Assembly: GCA_903913865.1 (NCBI GenBank)
Contig: CAIWMU010000009.1
Span: 1 to 40,200 of the forward strand
Length of the DNA stretch: 40,200 nucleotides
Source: an uncultured Verrucomicrobia subdivision 3 bacterium
Lineage (GTDB): Bacteria > Verrucomicrobiota > Verrucomicrobiia > Limisphaerales > UBA8199
Direction: 5' to 3'
The notes beneath the pieces were generated by a model, which was not told the origin of the DNA, made no database searches, and worked only from the letters and a program-made list of their open reading frames with translations. Below are positions 27,116-35,475 of this stretch, in pieces; within the stretch, counting starts at the first letter, position 1, and every line of letters begins with the position of its first letter. Both the position numbers and the translations under genes were made by a program.

Positions 27116-28495
27116 ATGGAGAAGACGAACATTAAAATTCTGGTGGTGGACGACGAACAGGGCCTCTGCGCAGGACTGCAGGAGGCCCTGCGTCGGGAGG
27201 GGTATGTCGTTGATGCCGCGACGAGCGCCGGGGATGCCCTGAAACTGCTGGGAGACAAGCTCTACAATCTGGTCATCTCCGACATGAAAATGCCGGGGTC
27301 CACTGGTCTGGATCTCATGGCCGAGGTCCGGTCCCGCGCCCGGGACACCCTGATCATCCTGATGACGGCCTACGGAACCGTTGAAAATGCGGTCGAGGCA
27401 ATGAAAGGTGGGGCCTATGACTATCTGTCCAAACCCATTGACGTGCGGCGCCTGAGGGCGCTTGTGGAGAAGGCCCTGCAATTTCAGGCGGTGGTTGCGG
27501 AAAACAGCGAATTGCGTTTGCGCCTGCGGAGCGGCACCGATCCGGGGTTGTTGATAGGGGAAAGTGCCGTGCTAAGGGCGGTTGTCACCCTGGTGAATGA
27601 GGTTTCTAGAAGTGACGTGACCGTCCTGATTGAGGGGGAAAGCGGTACGGGGAAGGAGATTGTGGCCCGCTCGGTGCACGCACAAAGTCAGCGGCGTGAC
27701 CGCCCTTTTGTTTCCGTGAATTGCGCGGCGCTTCCCGAGACGTTGCTCGAGGCCGAACTGTTCGGGCATGCGAAGGGGGCTTTCACCGGTGCCGTGGCGA
27801 ACAAGCCGGGACGATTTCAACTCGCGGATGGCGGGACGCTTTTTCTTGATGAGATCGGGGATCTGTCCCCCAAGGGGCAGGGCGATTTGTTGCGTGTGCT
27901 TGAGGATCATGCCTTCCGGATGGTTGGGGGGGCGGAATTGATCCGGGTGGATGTCCGCGTGATTGCCGCGACAAATAAGAACCTCCATGAGGAAGTCCGG
28001 AACGGCAGGTTTCGGGAGGACCTTCTCTACCGCCTCCAGATCGTGCCGATCCAGATGCCGCCGTTGCGCGACCGGCCGGAGGATATCCCGCTTCTGGTGG
28101 AGCTCTTCCTTGATCAGTTTTCCGCCAAGCACAAGCGCCGCCGCAAGAGGCTGTCCAGCGATGCGATCCAACTCTTCCTGCGATTCCCCTGGCCCGGAAA
28201 TGTCCGGCAACTGAGGAACCTGGCGGAGCGGTTGGTTATCACCTGCCGCGAATCGGTTGTGGAACTGGTCCACCTGCCTGAGTTTCTCCGGGATTATGAC
28301 CGCACGACGGTCACCTTCAGCGTGCGTCCAGGAACGCCTCTTGCTGAGGTCGAGAAACTGCTGATCCAGCAGACCCTCGCACATGTCACTCCGAACCGGG
28401 ATGCCGCCGCCCTAAGTCTCGGAATCAGCCGCCGGACACTGCAATACAAGCTCAAACAATATCGACTGCTTGATGGGGACGCCGGGTCGGAGTGA
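27116..28495 (+). CDS. NtrC-family sigma-54 response regulator
   Basis: A 459-residue activator. Receiver domain (7-120) with acidic pair VDDE, phosphoacceptor D56, T84 and K106. AAA+ sigma-54 interaction domain with Walker A GESGTGKE (~174-181), the GAFTGA loop (221-226) that contacts sigma-54, and Walker B LFLDEIGDL. C-terminal Fis-type helix-turn-helix (RDAAALSLGISRRTLQYKLKQYRLL). AGGAG overlapping the kinase stop serves as ribosome binding site. Intact GAFTGA means the targets should be sigma-54 promoters; a candidate lies just downstream of this gene. Confidence 0.95.
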   Translation: MEKTNIKILVVDDEQGLCAGLQEALRREGYVVDAATSAGDALKLLGDKLYNLVISDMKMPGSTGLDLMAEVRSRARDTLIILMTAYGTVENAVEAMKGGAYDYLSKPIDVRRLRALVEKALQFQAVVAENSELRLRLRSGTDPGLLIGESAVLRAVVTLVNEVSRSDVTVLIEGESGTGKEIVARSVHAQSQRRDRPFVSVNCAALPETLLEAELFGHAKGAFTGAVANKPGRFQLADGGTLFLDEIGDLSPKGQGDLLRVLEDHAFRMVGGAELIRVDVRVIAATNKNLHEEVRNGRFREDLLYRLQIVPIQMPPLRDRPEDIPLLVELFLDQFSAKHKRRRKRLSSDAIQLFLRFPWPGNVRQLRNLAERLVITCRESVVELVHLPEFLRDYDRTTVTFSVRPGTPLAEVEKLLIQQTLAHVTPNRDAAALSLGISRRTLQYKLKQYRLLDGDAGSE

Positions 28496-28521
28496 CCGGG
28501 GGTCGGTTTGCGTGGCGGGCT

Positions 28522-28574
28522 TGCACAGAGACCCCCGGGTATGTGCATTTTTTGCACTTTTCCGGCTTTGTGCA
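28522..28574. promoter_or_regulatory. Candidate enhancer: four TGCAC/GTGCA half-sites
   Basis: TGCAC (28522-28526), GTGCA (28543-28547), TGCAC (28553-28557) and GTGCA (28570-28574) alternate in orientation within 53 bp of the gap between the sigma-54 activator and the zinc-ribbon gene. They lie 81-133 bp upstream of the -24/-12-like element, a usual distance for NtrC-type binding sites. GTGCA-N5-TGCAC followed by TTTT could alternatively be a weak terminator hairpin. Confidence 0.35.
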
Positions 28575-28654
28575 TGCGGTGAAAATGACATCCAACGGGT
28601 CGGTTTTATTTTAGGCTGTTCAGGCGCAATGAATTGTGATTTTTGGATGATTTC

Positions 28655-28670
28655 TGGCACGAGACTAGCG
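28655..28670 (+). promoter_or_regulatory. Candidate sigma-54 (-24/-12) promoter
   Basis: TGGCACGAGACTAGCG matches the -24 TGGCACG block fully, and has GG-N10-GC spacing with TAGC in place of TTGC at -12. The predicted start is near 28681, only about 4 nt before the ATG at 28685, so transcripts would be almost leaderless; this weakens the call. The activator gene just upstream encodes the matching protein class. Confidence 0.4.
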
Positions 28671-28684
28671 GACGGTCATCCATC

Positions 28685-29113
28685 ATGAAAGAGTTGCTGA
28701 ACAATTTGCTGAAACTGCAGGCGATCCAATTTCAAGAGCCGCCGGGGAAGCCCGCGATGGCGGAGGTTGAGGCGTTGCGGGTTCTGGTTCCTTCGCAAGT
28801 GCTTGCGCACTATGACCGGCTTGTATCGAGGGGTAAGAAGGGTGTGGCTCTGGTCAAAAATCAGGTGTGCACCGGATGTCATATGCGATTACCCATCGGC
28901 ACGATCAACACCCTGATGCAGGGCACTGACCTCCGGCTCTGTGAGATGTGCGGACGCTATCTGCTTCTGGTCCCGCAGACGGAGGAGGTTCCGGCAGTTG
29001 CGGTAGCGGTTGCCCCTGCCAGGAAGGTCAAAGGCGTGAAGATACCCAAGCACCCGGGGAAGCGGAAGGTTGCCGGGAAGGCGGAGGACAAGGCGGTTGA
29101 AAATGCCGACTGA
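28685..29113 (+). CDS. C4-type zinc-ribbon protein (CdsZ/CT398-like, short form)
   Basis: A 142-residue protein. The centre has two CxxC knuckles, CTGC and CEMC, spaced as in the C-terminal zinc ribbon (zf-RING_7) of the CdsZ/CT398 family (NQVCTGCHMRLPIG, LRLCEMCGRYLL). Family members usually have a long N-terminal coiled coil of about 150 residues; here only about 60 residues precede the first knuckle. The tail after residue 105 is rich in Ala, Val and Lys. No Shine-Dalgarno sequence at ATG 28685. Its 3' end overlaps the EIIA gene by 11 nt, so the two are translated together. Confidence 0.75.
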   Translation: MKELLNNLLKLQAIQFQEPPGKPAMAEVEALRVLVPSQVLAHYDRLVSRGKKGVALVKNQVCTGCHMRLPIGTINTLMQGTDLRLCEMCGRYLLLVPQTEEVPAVAVAVAPARKVKGVKIPKHPGKRKVAGKAEDKAVENAD

Positions 29114-29612
29114 GGGGGCCATTGCCCATCAGACAGGAGTGCCTGTTGGTGTTTGCACGAGTGAGGCATTGATGGTACCGGAGTTGGCGGGACGGGATCC
29201 CGTCGCCATCATCAATGAACTGAGCCACGTCCTGCACCGGGAGGGCTGTATCCCCGATCTTCTGGCCTTTTACCAGGGGGCGCTGAATCACGAGATGCTC
29301 GGCGCATCGCTGGTGGGGAGCGGGTTGGTGGTGCCGCATTCGCGGCTGGCCGGGGTGAGGCAGTTGCAGTTCGCTCTGGGGCGGACACCTGAACCGGTGG
29401 TTTGGAATCCGGGGAGTGAATCCCGGGTGGACATCGTCTTCCTTGTGGCGGTTCCTGCAACCGAATCGACCGCTTATCTGCATCTGATGGCGGGCATTGC
29501 CCGACTGGGACAGGTGCCCGGCTATCTGGAAGCCCTGCGGCGCGCACCGGATGCAGCTGCCATGCTGGCCTCCCTGAACGGGGGGGGCGGTCTTAGTGTC
29601 TTGGGTGGATGA
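29103..29612 (+). CDS. PTS EIIA domain protein (PtsN/fructose type)
   Basis: A 169-residue single EIIA domain of the fructose/nitrogen class. The phosphorylatable histidine is seen in GSGLVVPHSRL (compare family 'G.aiPH'). The rest follows the fold: VDIVFLVAVPA...YLHLMAGIARL and a final LASL. A stand-alone EIIA next to sigma-54 regulatory genes resembles PtsN (EIIA-Ntr), which signals rather than transports. EI, HPr and permease genes are absent here. ATG 29103 overlaps the zinc-ribbon gene by 11 nt; the 3' end overlaps the convergent rex gene by 20 nt. Confidence 0.8.
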   Translation: MPTEGAIAHQTGVPVGVCTSEALMVPELAGRDPVAIINELSHVLHREGCIPDLLAFYQGALNHEMLGASLVGSGLVVPHSRLAGVRQLQFALGRTPEPVVWNPGSESRVDIVFLVAVPATESTAYLHLMAGIARLGQVPGYLEALRRAPDAAAMLASLNGGGGLSVLGG

Positions 29613-30240
29613 AATAGCTCAGGTTTTCCAGTTCGATGGCGAGGTTGACGTTGTTGACCATCACGGATTCAGGCACATCCAGGACGATCGGGGAAAAATT
29701 CAGTATCCCCATGATCCCGTAGTCCACCAGTTGGTTCGTCACCTCCTGGGCAGCGGCGGCGGGAACGCTGAGGATCGCCATGCGCACATGGTGTTTCCTG
29801 ACATATTCGGGGAGTTCCCGCATGTCCAGAACCGGGCGGGCCGTCTGCTTCTGGGGAGGGGATTCATCCACATCGAACGCCGCCACAATCTCGAATCCCT
29901 CCTTTTCAAATCCCCTGTAGGAGAGCAGCGCTCTCCCGAGGTTTCCCACGCCGATCAACACCACCGGCTGGAGGCGGGAGGTGCCCAGTTCCTCCGAGAT
30001 TTTTCGGGAAAGTTCGAGCACATCATAGCCCAGGCCGCGGGTGCCGAAGTGGCCCAGATAGGCGAGATCCTTGCGCAATTGGGTGGGTTTGACCCCGGCA
30101 ACCTTCGCCAGTGCCTCACTGGAGACGGTCTCCATCTGGTTGTCCTTCAGCCGGGCCAGGCAACGGAGGTAAACCGAAAGCCGGTAGATGGTCTTGCGGG
30201 GAATGTCGTTGCGTTCGGTCTTTTTCTGGCTGTCCAACAT
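29593..30240 (-). CDS. rex: Redox-sensing transcriptional repressor Rex
   Basis: A 215-residue repressor that senses NADH/NAD+. N-terminal winged helix (RKTIYRLSVYLRCLARL through VKPTQLRKDLAYLGHFGTRGLGY), then a Rossmann fold with GVGNLGRALL (around residue 97), AFDVDE, and the C-terminal domain-swap helix. It is the third gene of the minus-strand run after the Gfo/Idh gene and lpxB, 52 nt downstream of lpxB. Its target genes are not identifiable here; only a half-site resembling its operator is seen in front of it. Confidence 0.95.
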   Translation of the reverse strand: MLDSQKKTERNDIPRKTIYRLSVYLRCLARLKDNQMETVSSEALAKVAGVKPTQLRKDLAYLGHFGTRGLGYDVLELSRKISEELGTSRLQPVVLIGVGNLGRALLSYRGFEKEGFEIVAAFDVDESPPQKQTARPVLDMRELPEYVRKHHVRMAILSVPAAAAQEVTNQLVDYGIMGILNFSPIVLDVPESVMVNNVNLAIELENLSYFIHPRH

Positions 30241-30292
30241 GATTTACCAGTCCTGCTGTTTTATTGTGATTTGCGGCTAATGTGCACTCCGG

Positions 30293-31480
30293 TCAACCAT
30301 CCAGTCCAGAAAGGTGGAGGATTGCATCCGCGGCTCTTTGTGATGCGCCCGGACCGCCGAGGTTCTTTGCAACCTGCACCAGTGAGTTTTTCACATCGGC
30401 ATGGCGGGCGGGGTCGCGCAGCAAGTCCAGGGTGGCCGTGGCGATCCGGCCGGGAGTGGCGGCATCCTGAATCAATTCCGGGAAGACCTCGCGATCGGCG
30501 AGGATGTTGGGCATGGCAATGAAGCGGACCGTGACCAGGCGTTTGCCGATCTGGTAGGTGCTCCAGGAGGTTTTGTAGATTGCGACGGTGGGCACGCCGA
30601 ACCAGGCGCATTCCATGGTGACTGTTCCTGTGGATGCGATGGCGATGGAGGCATTTGCCAGCGCCTCCGGGAGGCCTCCGCAGCGCAGTTCCAACCCGTG
30701 CGGCAGGACCATGGCCCGGGCCTGGCGCATGAGGGCCTCGTTCGGCAGAACCATCAACCCCTGGGCGCCTGGAATGGCCCCGGCGATGGTCTGGAAAGCC
30801 GGAAGCATGACCGGGAGATGTCGCCTCAGCTCGCCCGTTCTGCTGCCCGGCAGGAGGAGCACCAGCGGGTGGCGCATGTCCAGCGGTCGGTTCGAGGCTC
30901 CCGGCGGCCTGGACGCATGCCGGTCAACGATCGGGTGGCCGACAAATTCAACCCGGAGATCGGGTGCGTGGCGGGCATACCATTCCTTCTCGAACGGGAA
31001 GATGGAGAGCAGGAGGTCGTAATCCCGCGCCATGAAAGTGGCCCGGCCCGGGCGCGACGCCCAAACCTGCGGGGAGACAAACTGGATGAGGCGCGGGTTC
31101 CAGTTATTGAACAGGGAAGGGGATGATCTGGCACGCTGCCTGATGGCGTGGGCCAGGCGGCGGTTGAAACCGGAGAAATCGATGCAGACGACGGCATCCG
31201 GGGTGCGGTCGGCAGCCAATGCCAGCAGTCTGTGGAAGATGCGCCTGAACTTCAGCAGGCTCTTCACCACATCCGAAAATCCGATGACCGAATGGGCGGT
31301 CATGTCGAGTTCAAGTTCCACACCGGCTTTTGCCATGTGCCTCCCGCCGGCCCCGAAAAAGCGCGGGGCGAAGGGGCTGTTGCGGTGCGCCAGATTGGCT
31401 CGCAGGGCGTGGACCAGATCAGCGGCGAGTTCATCCCCGCTGGGCTCGCCTGCAATGAGCATGAAGCTCTTTGGATTCAT
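30293..31480 (-). CDS. lpxB: Lipid-A-disaccharide synthase
   Basis: A 395-residue GT19 glycosyltransferase that joins UDP-diacylglucosamine and lipid X to make the lipid A disaccharide at the inner membrane. Motifs: FMLIAGEPSGDELAADL at the N-terminus, GAGGRHMAKAG, CIDFSGFNRRLA, YVSPQVWASRPGR-like FVSPQVWASRPGR, LLLPGSRTGELRRHLPVML, and SGTVTMECAWFGVPTVAIYKTSW. ATG 31480 fits the family; TTG 31504 is an alternative that would overlap the preceding gene's stop. Presence of lpxB shows a diderm envelope with lipid A. Confidence 0.95.
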   Translation of the reverse strand: MNPKSFMLIAGEPSGDELAADLVHALRANLAHRNSPFAPRFFGAGGRHMAKAGVELELDMTAHSVIGFSDVVKSLLKFRRIFHRLLALAADRTPDAVVCIDFSGFNRRLAHAIRQRARSSPSLFNNWNPRLIQFVSPQVWASRPGRATFMARDYDLLLSIFPFEKEWYARHAPDLRVEFVGHPIVDRHASRPPGASNRPLDMRHPLVLLLPGSRTGELRRHLPVMLPAFQTIAGAIPGAQGLMVLPNEALMRQARAMVLPHGLELRCGGLPEALANASIAIASTGTVTMECAWFGVPTVAIYKTSWSTYQIGKRLVTVRFIAMPNILADREVFPELIQDAATPGRIATATLDLLRDPARHADVKNSLVQVAKNLGGPGASQRAADAILHLSGLDG

Positions 31481-31500
31481 GGGGGAGGGCCGGAGCCGGG

Positions 31501-32586
31501 TCAATCCTGCGGGAACATCGTGGCGGCGGCACCAGGTCCGGCGTTCTGTATCTGGCGCGTGATTTCAAAGGCCAGATCCAACGCCCGTTTGGCGGACTCG
31601 CCGCTCACCCTGGGCGTCTGGTGGTCCTGCACGCACTCGACAAAGTGGAGCAACTCCAGCTTCAGCGGCTCATCCTTTGTGATGGGCACCGGTTCGCGCA
31701 CGATGCGCTTGCCGTTGAATTCGCTCACGATCGCCGAGGTTTTTGCCTGGAGCAGTTTTTTGAACAGGGAGCTTTCAGACTCGTCCTCGCGGGCGATGCG
31801 GTAGATGTAACCCTCTTGTGCCCGGTAATCGAGGGAGATGTAGCTCGTCATCGCCCCGCCGCTGAAGACGCGGATTTTCCGCATCCGTTCCGGGCTGACC
31901 CTGCTGGCGGTCAGGTTTGCCACGCACCCATTCGCAAAGCGCAGTCGCGCATTGGCGATATCCTCGGATTTGCTGAGGACGGGGATGCCGACGGCATCCA
32001 CACTCACCACCGGAGATTTTACAAAGGCCAGGACGACATCCAGATCGTGGATCATGAGATCCAGAACGACCCCGATATCCGTGCTGCGGGCCGGGTAGGG
32101 GGAAAGGCGGTGGGCCTCGATGAACTTCGGCTCCCGGGCCACGGAATCGAGGTAATCGAACACCGGGTTGAACCGTTCCACATGGCCCACCTGGAGTACA
32201 CACTTCATCTTTCTGGCAAGCTGGATCAGTTCCGAGGCCTGTTCCGTGTCGTTTGTCATCGGCTTTTCGACCAGAACATGGCGGCCCGCCTCAAGCAGGG
32301 TGCGGGACAGGGCATAATGGGTGGTGGTGGGGGTGACGATGCTGGCTGCATCCACGGCCGCTGTGAGGGCGGAGACGGAGGGGAACGCAGTCACACCGTA
32401 TTTTTCGGCAATTTTGCGGGCTGCCTCTGCGGAGGTGTCATAGACTCCCGCAAACCGGACCTTGCCAGCTGCGGCCAGTTCGGCGTAGATGCGGGCGTGG
32501 TGCTGGCCGAGGGCGCCGGTGCCCAGCACACCCACCGCGATGGGGGTTTGGCGGCCGGTCTGGGCGGTTGTTGCGATGTTTGTCAT
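31501..32586 (-). CDS. Gfo/Idh/MocA oxidoreductase beside lpxB
   Basis: A 361-residue NAD(P)-dependent sugar dehydrogenase. Rossmann motif GVLGTGALGQHHARIYAEL, then HVLVEKPMTND (catalytic lysine of the EKP motif) and a C-terminal alpha/beta domain with VVLDLMIHDLDVVLAF. The frame runs up to 32994 but crosses plsY, so ATG 32586 is used. It ends about 20 nt before lpxB. In some bacteria a similar dehydrogenase (GnnA) beside lpx genes makes 3-amino-GlcNAc for lipid A; no GnnB-like transaminase is seen here, so that role is only a possibility. Confidence 0.85.
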   Translation of the reverse strand: MTNIATTAQTGRQTPIAVGVLGTGALGQHHARIYAELAAAGKVRFAGVYDTSAEAARKIAEKYGVTAFPSVSALTAAVDAASIVTPTTTHYALSRTLLEAGRHVLVEKPMTNDTEQASELIQLARKMKCVLQVGHVERFNPVFDYLDSVAREPKFIEAHRLSPYPARSTDIGVVLDLMIHDLDVVLAFVKSPVVSVDAVGIPVLSKSEDIANARLRFANGCVANLTASRVSPERMRKIRVFSGGAMTSYISLDYRAQEGYIYRIAREDESESSLFKKLLQAKTSAIVSEFNGKRIVREPVPITKDEPLKLELLHFVECVQDHQTPRVSGESAKRALDLAFEITRQIQNAGPGAAATMFPQD

Positions 32587-32667
32587 CGGGGGGATTCTGC
32601 ATTCTGGAGGCAGTGGTGACAACTTTGGACTTTCAACTTTCAAGGATACGATTAGAAAGAGTGGGTT

Positions 32668-33336
32668 GTGTTTATCGTAACTCATATTTTGGTCTATCTG
32701 GTGGTCGCCGTGGCGGCCTACCTCATGGGGTCCATCCCGACCGGTTTTCTGGTCGGGAAGGCGAAGGGCATTGATATCCGCAAGGTGGGGAGCATGAACA
32801 TTGGGGCGACCAATGTGTTCCGCAACCTTGGAAAGGGCCCCGGGATTTTTGTGATGGCCGTGGATGTTTTGAAAGGATGGGTGGCCGTGTGTCTGGTCAC
32901 ACCGTTGATTTTCAAGGTGGCCGGGCCGGGCTTCGGGGAGGGGGCCCGTGATGTGGGTCTGATTCTTTCGGCCATCTGTGCTGTGCTGGGGCACAATTAC
33001 ACCTGCTGGCTCAATTTCAAAGGCGGCAAGGGGATTGCGACATCAGCCGGGGTGCTGGTTGCCCTGGTTCCCTATGCCCTGCTCATTATTCTGGCCGTCT
33101 GGGTGGTGCTTGTGGCCACCACCCGCTATGTTTCGCTCGCGGCCATCCTGGCTTCGTTCACGCTGCCTTTTGCGGCCTGGGCGACCCATGAAAGCCCGAC
33201 CCGGATAGTGGTCACCTCCGTCATGGCCATCCTCGCCATTTACAAGCACAAGGCGAACATCCAACGCCTGTTGAGCGGCACGGAGAACAAGATCGTGTTT
33301 CGCAAGTCCCCGGCCCCAACTGAACCAATCAAATGA
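32668..33336 (+). CDS. plsY: Glycerol-3-phosphate acyltransferase PlsY
   Basis: A 222-residue membrane protein that transfers acyl groups from acyl-phosphate to glycerol-3-phosphate. About five hydrophobic segments and the signature loops GSIPTGFLVGK, GSMNIGATNVFR and HNYTCWLNFKGGKGIAT are intact. The start is GTG 32668 with AGAGTGGG upstream. The stop overlaps the gpsA start as ATGA (33333-33336), coupling the two. Product and substrate fit: GpsA makes glycerol-3-phosphate and PlsY uses it. Confidence 0.95.
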   Translation: MFIVTHILVYLVVAVAAYLMGSIPTGFLVGKAKGIDIRKVGSMNIGATNVFRNLGKGPGIFVMAVDVLKGWVAVCLVTPLIFKVAGPGFGEGARDVGLILSAICAVLGHNYTCWLNFKGGKGIATSAGVLVALVPYALLIILAVWVVLVATTRYVSLAAILASFTLPFAAWATHESPTRIVVTSVMAILAIYKHKANIQRLLSGTENKIVFRKSPAPTEPIK

Positions 33337-34316
33337 ACATTGCTGTCTTAGGTGCCGGTGCCTGGGGGACCGCCCTCGCACGGATGCTCCAAGCCGGAGG
33401 AGCGAAGGTGACGCTTTGGGGTCACATGCCGGAGGATCTCGAGCAAATCAGGCGCACCGGGCGAAATGAACGGTTCCTGCCGGGAATTTCCCTTCCTGCG
33501 GGCCTGGGGTTGGAGCCGGAGCTGGCCCGTGCGATTGCTGATGCAAGCATGGTTGTTGTGGCGGTTCCATCGAAGGCGTTCCGGCAAGTGACCGTCGCGC
33601 TGTCCGGTTTTCGGGGAATCGTTGTCACCGTGACGAAGGGGATTGAATACGACACACACCTGACGATGAGCGGTGTCCTGGCGCAGAATGCGCCTCAGGC
33701 GAGATGCGTGGCACTTTCCGGTCCGACCTTTGCCATCGAGGTGGCGCGGGACATACCGACGGCGATCGTTGCAGGCAGCCGGGATGCTGAAGCAGCGGCC
33801 CATGTGCAGGCGGTTTTCAACCGGCCGACTTTCCGGGTTTATACCAGTGCCGATCTTCTGGGCGTGGAAATGGGTGGGTCGCTCAAGAACGTGATCGCGA
33901 TTGCGGCCGGGGCCGGGGATGGTTTGGGATTCGGGGATAATTCCAAGGCCGCCCTTGTGACCCGTGCGATTGTGGAAATCCGCCGCGTGGGGGTGGCTTC
34001 CGGTGCACAACCGGAGACCTTCACAGGCCTGAGCGGGTTGGGGGATTTGATGGTCACATGCTTTTCAAAGCACAGCCGGAACCGTGGTTTCGGCGAACGG
34101 CTGGGTCGGGGTGAAAAGGCCCCGGAGATCGCCGCCAGCATGGTGGCTGTGGCTGAGGGTTATCCCACAGCGCGGTCCGCCTACCAGCTGGCAAGGGCCA
34201 AAGGGGTGGTCACACCGGTCATTGATGAGGTGTTTGCCATGCTTTATCAGGGCAAGGATGTGTCCCAGAGCGTCCGCGACCTGATGTCGCGCGATCTTAA
34301 GCCCGAGGACCGTTAG
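33333..34316 (+). CDS. gpsA: Glycerol-3-phosphate dehydrogenase (NAD(P)+)
   Basis: A 327-residue enzyme that reduces dihydroxyacetone phosphate to sn-glycerol-3-phosphate for phospholipid synthesis. NAD(P) site VLGAGAWGTALARML at the N-terminus, VVVAVPSKAFRQV, TKGIEYDTHLTM, LSGPTFAIEVARDIPTAIV, and the catalytic lysine motif EMGGSLKNVIAIAAGAGDGLGFGDNSKAALVTR. Translationally coupled to plsY through a 4-nt overlap. It converges on nadA with 16 nt between the stops. Confidence 0.95.
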   Translation: MNIAVLGAGAWGTALARMLQAGGAKVTLWGHMPEDLEQIRRTGRNERFLPGISLPAGLGLEPELARAIADASMVVVAVPSKAFRQVTVALSGFRGIVVTVTKGIEYDTHLTMSGVLAQNAPQARCVALSGPTFAIEVARDIPTAIVAGSRDAEAAAHVQAVFNRPTFRVYTSADLLGVEMGGSLKNVIAIAAGAGDGLGFGDNSKAALVTRAIVEIRRVGVASGAQPETFTGLSGLGDLMVTCFSKHSRNRGFGERLGRGEKAPEIAASMVAVAEGYPTARSAYQLARAKGVVTPVIDEVFAMLYQGKDVSQSVRDLMSRDLKPEDR

Positions 34317-34332
34317 GCCCCGGTGCGGAACA

Positions 34333-35352
<1,020 letters not shown>

Positions 35353-35358
35353 TGGGGA

Positions 35359-35387
35359 ACTTTAATCCCCCCGCGCGGCATCGTCAA
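35359..35387 (-). promoter_or_regulatory. Sigma-70-type promoter of nadA, probably leaderless
   Basis: On the minus strand, TTGACG (35387-35382) and TAAAGT (35364-35359) stand 17 bp apart. Predicted +1 falls at 35352-35353, that is, at or one base before the first ATG of nadA. The -35 matches 5 of 6 and the -10 matches 4 of 6 consensus bases. Confidence 0.5.
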
Positions 35388-35475
35388 TTCGCTGGGGGGC
35401 GGTGCAACGCAGGATGATGGCCGATCAGATCGACTCGGGCGTGACAAATCGAGGGGGGAGGTACAGGCTGGCGGC

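Noticed and set aside
28543-28562. Terminator after the NtrC-type gene
   Set aside because: GTGCA-N5-TGCAC with TTTT has only a 5-bp A/T-containing stem; too weak to call, and it fits better as part of the half-site array.
30264-30281. Rex operator-like sequence in front of rex
   Set aside because: Only one half-site (TTGTGAT) matches the TTGTGA..TCACAA operator; the other half fits poorly, so no autoregulatory site is claimed.
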